From CAVPLU01 sp050012535 (GTDB taxonomy: Archaea; Thermoproteota; Bathyarchaeia; 40CM-2-53-6), in NCBI GenBank assembly GCA_050012535.1, contig JBEKGZ010000047.1:1-10299 (forward strand): a stretch of DNA of 10,299 bases, written 5' to 3'. A program made the translations under genes and the position numbers. Of this stretch, positions 7,463 to 10,299 are shown piece after piece; position 1 is the first letter of the stretch, and each line of letters begins with the position of its first letter. A model generated the notes under the pieces. It saw only the letters and a list, made by a program, of their open reading frames with translations. It did no database searches and was not told the origin of the DNA.

Positions 7463-8167
7463 TTACGGCCTGCTGCTGTCGACTGCCGGATCGTAGGCGT
7501 ACTTCTCACTTACAGCCCTGTCGAATGGAGCTTTCCTTGAGGGGCATTTGTTTCTTTGACACAACTGGCAGCTAACAAAGGTCTCCTCCGTGGGGAAGAT
7601 GATTCCGGAGATGGATTTCCGAGGCACCATCATTAGACCCGCGGTTAAGGCCACGCCGATCGTGTCTTCGACGTGACCAAGGAGTGAGAATAGTTCCCTC
7701 TGCTGCTCTATGGGCCAGTCCAGCTGGCCTGGGCCCATGTGCGACGTTGCATCAAGCCTGTAATGATCCGATATGTGTCGCTGAACATGCTCTAAGCCGG
7801 ATCCTAACGCGAGATCTCCGACGGTTTCGAGCACAAGCTTCGTTGTCATGCTGCCAGATGAACGCGACTCTTTCTCCAATGAGTCGCCAATCGTTACGAC
7901 GTATGGGAAGACTCTCTCTATGTGCTCCAGATTCTTGGCCAGCACACGACTTCTAAACTCTATACCGTCGATCTCTATCTGACCCAAACTGCGTTTGCGA
8001 ACGTAGGCTGCGCCATAGATGGCTTGAGGGTGGATCAGAGCGGCCGCGGTCTTGAAGACATCCTCGACTCCTAGTGCCTGCGATCTTCTCTCATCCAACT
8101 TTAGTCTTTCCAGAGTCTTCTCAAGGCTCAAATCGACTGGGAAACCTCCCAGAACACGAGCATTCAA
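7463..8167 (-). CDS. MetH activation-domain-like protein with C-terminal Cys cluster
   Basis: Stand-alone protein resembling the C-terminal activation region of cobalamin-dependent methionine synthase, which binds S-adenosylmethionine and reactivates the corrinoid. The supporting stretch is residues 144-191: MGPGQLDWPIEQQRELFSLL, then IGVALTAGLMMVPRKSISGI, matching the Pro-Gly, LF-x-LL and 'LT...M.P..S.SG' pattern of that domain. Family members of this length, separate from MetH, occur in archaea and anaerobes with corrinoid methyltransferases. After the domain comes CQLCQRNKC (200-208), a C-x2-C-x4-C set that could bind iron-sulfur or zinc; MetH itself lacks it. No methyltransferase or corrinoid protein is in the window. 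The start is a TTG at 8167 with GAGGT seven bases upstream; the ATG at 8163 is out of frame. Function in B12-dependent methyl transfer is inferred. Confidence 0.75.
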   Translation of the reverse strand: MNARVLGGFPVDLSLEKTLERLKLDERRSQALGVEDVFKTAAALIHPQAIYGAAYVRKRSLGQIEIDGIEFRSRVLAKNLEHIERVFPYVVTIGDSLEKESRSSGSMTTKLVLETVGDLALGSGLEHVQRHISDHYRLDATSHMGPGQLDWPIEQQRELFSLLGHVEDTIGVALTAGLMMVPRKSISGIIFPTEETFVSCQLCQRNKCPSRKAPFDRAVSEKYAYDPAVDSSRP

Positions 8168-8247
8168 TTCCTAGACCTCAGCTTCTTGGCACAGGTTACG
8201 TCTCAACCAATGGGCGACGCGTTCTTCGCAAATCAAGTGACCTGCAC

Positions 8248-8258
8248 TCATAAACCTG
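8248..8258. promoter_or_regulatory. Possible TATA-like element in the divergent promoter region
   Basis: The 116-base gap at 8168-8283 separates divergent genes and must hold two promoters. TCATAAACCTG is the most AT-rich TATA-like site. Read on the plus strand it predicts initiation near 8278-8284, at the GTG of the ChrB gene; read on the minus strand (TTTATGA) it would give a leader of about 55 bases for the MetH-activation gene. No clear operator repeat is visible here. Confidence 0.2.
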
Positions 8259-8283
8259 TAGTCAGTGTCTTGGAAAGCCTGAA

Positions 8284-8844
8284 GTGAAAGGCTCAAAGAC
8301 TCACATGGTGATTCGGGCAGGATTGCAGGCAGTGAAGTGGGTAACACGCAAGAATGTTCACGTGGACAGGGTCGCCTGTCCATGGTTGATCAGACGATTC
8401 GTCGATCCGAAAGCTGAATTCCTCTTTGCACCTACGGACAGAGTGCACGAAACGGCCGAATCAACAGGCGCGATTCCATTTGATGCTCAAGGGGTTGAAC
8501 TCGGTCACAGAGGAGAGAAATGCAGCTTCGACGCGATAATCGAGAAGTATGAGCTCAATGATCCTGCTCTCGTGGAACTGGCGAAGATCGTCAGGGCTGC
8601 AGATACGAACAGGACCGATATCGCCCCAGAGAGCGTTGGTCTAGAAGCTATCGCAGCCGGATCGATGATGATCGCAAAGGACGATCATGAAGCCATAGAG
8701 AAGCAGGCATACCTCTACGAGGCTCTCTACGCGTACTGCAGACTCCGGCTGATCAAGCAGAAGTATGCAAACGAAATTGAGAAGCTGGATCCGAGTCAAA
8801 GGCGGGAGTTTCTGAGAGAAAAAGTGAAAGAGGGCGTGCAATGA
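8284..8844 (+). CDS. ChrB C-terminal-domain protein (chromate resistance-associated)
   Basis: The product matches the conserved domain at the C-terminus of ChrB, a chromate-resistance regulator/accessory protein. Signature: KWVTRKNVHVDRVACPWLIRRF (18-39), DPKAEFLF (41-48), GAIPFDAQGVELGHRG (62-77), CSFDAIIEKY (80-89) and ADTNR (106-110). The domain's conserved His, Asp, Cys and Arg residues are present. At 186 residues it is the domain alone, without the N-terminal half of full-length ChrB. Start choice is open: GTG 8284, ATG 8305 (residue 8 here) and GTG 8332 are all in frame, and homology begins only at about residue 18; ATG 8305 is a good alternative. Its last bases overlap the MFS gene (ATGA), so the two are translated together. 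Domain identity is firm; biochemical role in this family is poorly defined, and the inducer need not be chromate. Confidence 0.88.
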   Translation: MKGSKTHMVIRAGLQAVKWVTRKNVHVDRVACPWLIRRFVDPKAEFLFAPTDRVHETAESTGAIPFDAQGVELGHRGEKCSFDAIIEKYELNDPALVELAKIVRAADTNRTDIAPESVGLEAIAAGSMMIAKDDHEAIEKQAYLYEALYAYCRLRLIKQKYANEIEKLDPSQRREFLREKVKEGVQ

Positions 8845-10055
8845 CTTCGTCTGGACGAGTTGCCGGGCTTCTGTTCTGGACGCTCTGCATCGTCGGTTTC
8901 TTCGCAATACTCAGTTCGACAATGTCCAAGAATCCGGTGCTGAACCCTTTTGCACGTGCGCTGGGTACTCCGGACTCGCTGATGGGATTCGTCGCCTCAG
9001 CTTCCACCATTCCGGGTATACTAGCAAGCCTACCCGCCGCGTCGCTTTCCGACAGATTTGGCAGAAGAAAGGTTCTCTTCGTGTCTGGCATAGTGTTTGC
9101 TTCAGCGCCTTTCCTCTATCTTCTGGTGAACTCTTGGTGGCAACTTGCCCTCGTCAGATTCTACCATGGCTTCGCAACTGCGATGTTTGTTCCAGTAGGG
9201 AATGCGTTTGTGGCAGAACTGTTTCCGAGTAATAGAGCGGAGCGCATCTCCATCCTCTCCTCCGCAACCATTGTCGGAAGAACAATCGCGCCATTCCTAG
9301 GCGGCTACATTCTATTCGTAACAAACAACGGTTTCCATGAACTCTACCTCGCTGTTGGGATTGCTGGTATTGCAGCCTTTGTCACGGGATTGCTTCTCAT
9401 GAAAGAGAAATCCCAGACCACGGAAGCTAGCGCAAGTCCACGAAGGGCGGGCCGCGGATTCCTAGAAGGGTGGGCTGCTGTTGCAGGAAACCGCAAGACA
9501 CTTGTTGTGAGTTTGGTCGAGGCGGCACAATACTACGCGTTCGGCGCAACGGAGTTCTTTCTCGTGGGATACCTCAACGAGATCGCTCACTTCGATTCTC
9601 TATCTCAAGGCATAATCATGGGGTCCCAGCTGGCGATGATACCGTTGCTGAAACCACTCATGGGAAGACTGTCAGATAAGACAGGTAGAACCATCCCGAT
9701 TGTCACGGGATCGCTTGTTGGTGCATTCGCTCTCGCAGCAATTCCATTTACTGTTCGCTTTCCCTTGCTCCTGTTGATTTCAGTTCTCTATGGAATTGGG
9801 TTCTCCGCGGTGACCGCCTCAACTCCTGCGCTGGTCAGCGAGCTCACAGACAAGGCGCTCGTGGGCACGGGCATGGGTTTCCTAGGCACAATGATGGACT
9901 TGGGGCAGACCTTAGGACCGATCATAACTGGGGCAATACTAGGAGTAGGCTTAGGGTATCTCGGCTCTTTCTCGTCGCTGACAATGATCCTTGTCGTAAC
10001 ATGCGGGATATTCGTCATATCGGGAGCCAGTAGAACCACTGCCAAGAACGCCTAG
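8841..10055 (+). CDS. MFS efflux transporter coupled to the ChrB-domain gene
   Basis: A 404-residue major facilitator with about twelve membrane helices. Motif A after TM2 is SDRFGRRKVLF (70-80), repeated in the second half as GRLSDKTGR (275-283). TM4 carries the RFYHGFATAMFVPVGNAFVAELFP stretch (about 106-129), typical of the drug:H+ antiporter-like groups; TM5 has GRTIAPFLGG (146-155). The central cytoplasmic loop, about 187-215, is charged. The ATG at 8841 overlaps the ChrB stop codon by four bases, a strong sign of translational coupling and a shared task. It probably exports whatever toxic compound the ChrB-domain protein deals with, and takes the place of the usual ChrA chromate transporter, to which it is unrelated. 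Substrate is inference. It is not a close copy of the MFS gene at the left edge. Confidence 0.93.
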   Translation: MTSSGRVAGLLFWTLCIVGFFAILSSTMSKNPVLNPFARALGTPDSLMGFVASASTIPGILASLPAASLSDRFGRRKVLFVSGIVFASAPFLYLLVNSWWQLALVRFYHGFATAMFVPVGNAFVAELFPSNRAERISILSSATIVGRTIAPFLGGYILFVTNNGFHELYLAVGIAGIAAFVTGLLLMKEKSQTTEASASPRRAGRGFLEGWAAVAGNRKTLVVSLVEAAQYYAFGATEFFLVGYLNEIAHFDSLSQGIIMGSQLAMIPLLKPLMGRLSDKTGRTIPIVTGSLVGAFALAAIPFTVRFPLLLLISVLYGIGFSAVTASTPALVSELTDKALVGTGMGFLGTMMDLGQTLGPIITGAILGVGLGYLGSFSSLTMILVVTCGIFVISGASRTTAKNA

Positions 10056-10089
10056 TCTCCAATTGACGCTGGTTGCCCGTAGTCAGGCT

Positions 10090-10108
10090 GAAGATCACTG
10101 TGATCTTC
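10090..10108. repeat. Perfect 19-bp palindrome upstream of the AhpD-like gene
   Basis: GAAGATCAC-T-GTGATCTTC: nine base pairs on each side of one central base, with no mismatch. It begins 35 bases after the MFS stop and ends 27 bases before the ATG at 10136, directly next to a TATA-like AAACTATTT (10111-10119). The position fits a dimeric regulator's operator. A terminator is less likely because no T-run follows. Confidence 0.55.
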
Positions 10109-10110
10109 CA

Positions 10111-10119
10111 AAACTATTT
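10111..10119 (+). promoter_or_regulatory. Possible TATA-like box of the AhpD-like gene
   Basis: AAACTATTT follows the palindrome at once. Initiation about 26 bases downstream would fall near 10137-10142, at or beside the first start codon, as expected for a leaderless archaeal message. The match is only fair. Confidence 0.25.
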
Positions 10120-10135
10120 CTTCAGAAACTCCTGA

Positions 10136-10299
10136 ATGGTGTGGCACGTGAGTACAGTGCACGATACACTAGAGGACTTCAGGAAGTACCGCGAGAGGAT
10201 GAACGAGAAGATCTTGGCGTCAGGCAACCAACAAATCCAGCGTTTCTTCAATCTCGATGCACGGGCTTACGAGCCTGGCGCGCTTCCAAGCAAAACGAA
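10136..10299 (+). CDS. Carboxymuconolactone decarboxylase / AhpD-like protein, N-terminal part only
   Basis: The frame opens at ATG 10136, directly after an in-frame TGA, and runs off the right edge after 54 codons. GTG 10148 and GTG 10157 are other possible starts. The visible part reads DFRKYRERMNEKILA, then RFFNLDARAYEPGALPSKT, which is the typical N-terminal helix pair of small carboxymuconolactone decarboxylase-family proteins; the catalytic C-x2-C motif should lie just beyond the edge. Many members are peroxide- or thiol-linked reductases like AhpD rather than true decarboxylases, and that seems more likely here after a toxicant-efflux pair. The 80-base gap and palindrome before it suggest its own promoter rather than strict membership of the ChrB-MFS operon. 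Confidence 0.75.
   Translation, partial: MVWHVSTVHDTLEDFRKYRERMNEKILASGNQQIQRFFNLDARAYEPGALPSKT

Noticed and set aside
8171..8251. A 26-codon minus-strand ATG frame (MSAGHLICEE...) ending just before the TTG of the MetH-activation gene, as a possible leader peptide.
   Set aside because: No ribosome site, no runs of one amino acid as in attenuator peptides, and the best TATA-like site overlaps its own start, so it would probably not be transcribed whole.
8753..9091. A 112-codon minus-strand frame opposite the start of the right-hand MFS gene.
   Set aside because: It lies opposite the end of the ChrB-domain gene and the start of the MFS gene, both supported by conserved motifs, and shows no recognisable domain.

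Overview
The window looks like a stretch of an archaeal chromosome, probably a mesophilic soil, sediment or aquatic lineage. This is an inference. It rests on moderate GC (about 50%), frequent AGA/AGG arginine codons, several TTG and GTG starts with weak or absent Shine-Dalgarno sites, short TATA-like boxes close to some starts, and the gene content (AsnA-type asparagine synthetase, a DDAH-like amidinohydrolase, a stand-alone MetH-activation protein). I cannot name a species; Bathyarchaeota, Thaumarchaeota and Thermoplasmata all seem possible. No rRNA, tRNA, CRISPR array, insertion sequence or phage gene is visible.

Layout. Positions 1-8167 hold seven genes, all on the minus strand. Read in transcription order from right to left they are: a MetH-activation-domain protein with a C-terminal cysteine cluster (8167-7463); asparagine synthetase AsnA (7345-6215); a dimethylarginine dimethylaminohydrolase-like enzyme (6152-5355); a soluble protein made of three tandem CDF-type C-terminal metal-binding domains (5057-4278); an MgtA/MgtB-type Mg2+ P-type ATPase whose 5' end looks frame-disrupted (about 4176-1602); a 115-residue three-helix membrane protein 11 bases downstream of it; and an MFS transporter that runs off the left edge (1170-1). 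A divergent plus-strand group begins at 8284: a ChrB C-terminal-domain protein, an MFS transporter overlapping it by 4 bases (ATGA), and the first 54 codons of a carboxymuconolactone decarboxylase/AhpD-like protein at the right edge.

How it fits together. Two small modules stand out. The first is metal-cation handling: the triple CDF-C-terminal protein, the Mg2+ ATPase and a small membrane protein lie in a row. The second is a ChrB-MFS pair that looks like a chromate or other oxyanion/toxicant efflux unit, followed by an AhpD-like gene behind a perfect 19-bp palindrome. The DDAH and AsnA genes are ordinary amino-acid nitrogen enzymes. The MetH-activation protein points to cobalamin-dependent methyl transfer encoded elsewhere. 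The most unusual items are the membrane-less triple CDF domain protein, the ATPase N-terminal domain that lacks an in-frame start codon, and the palindrome at 10090-10108.
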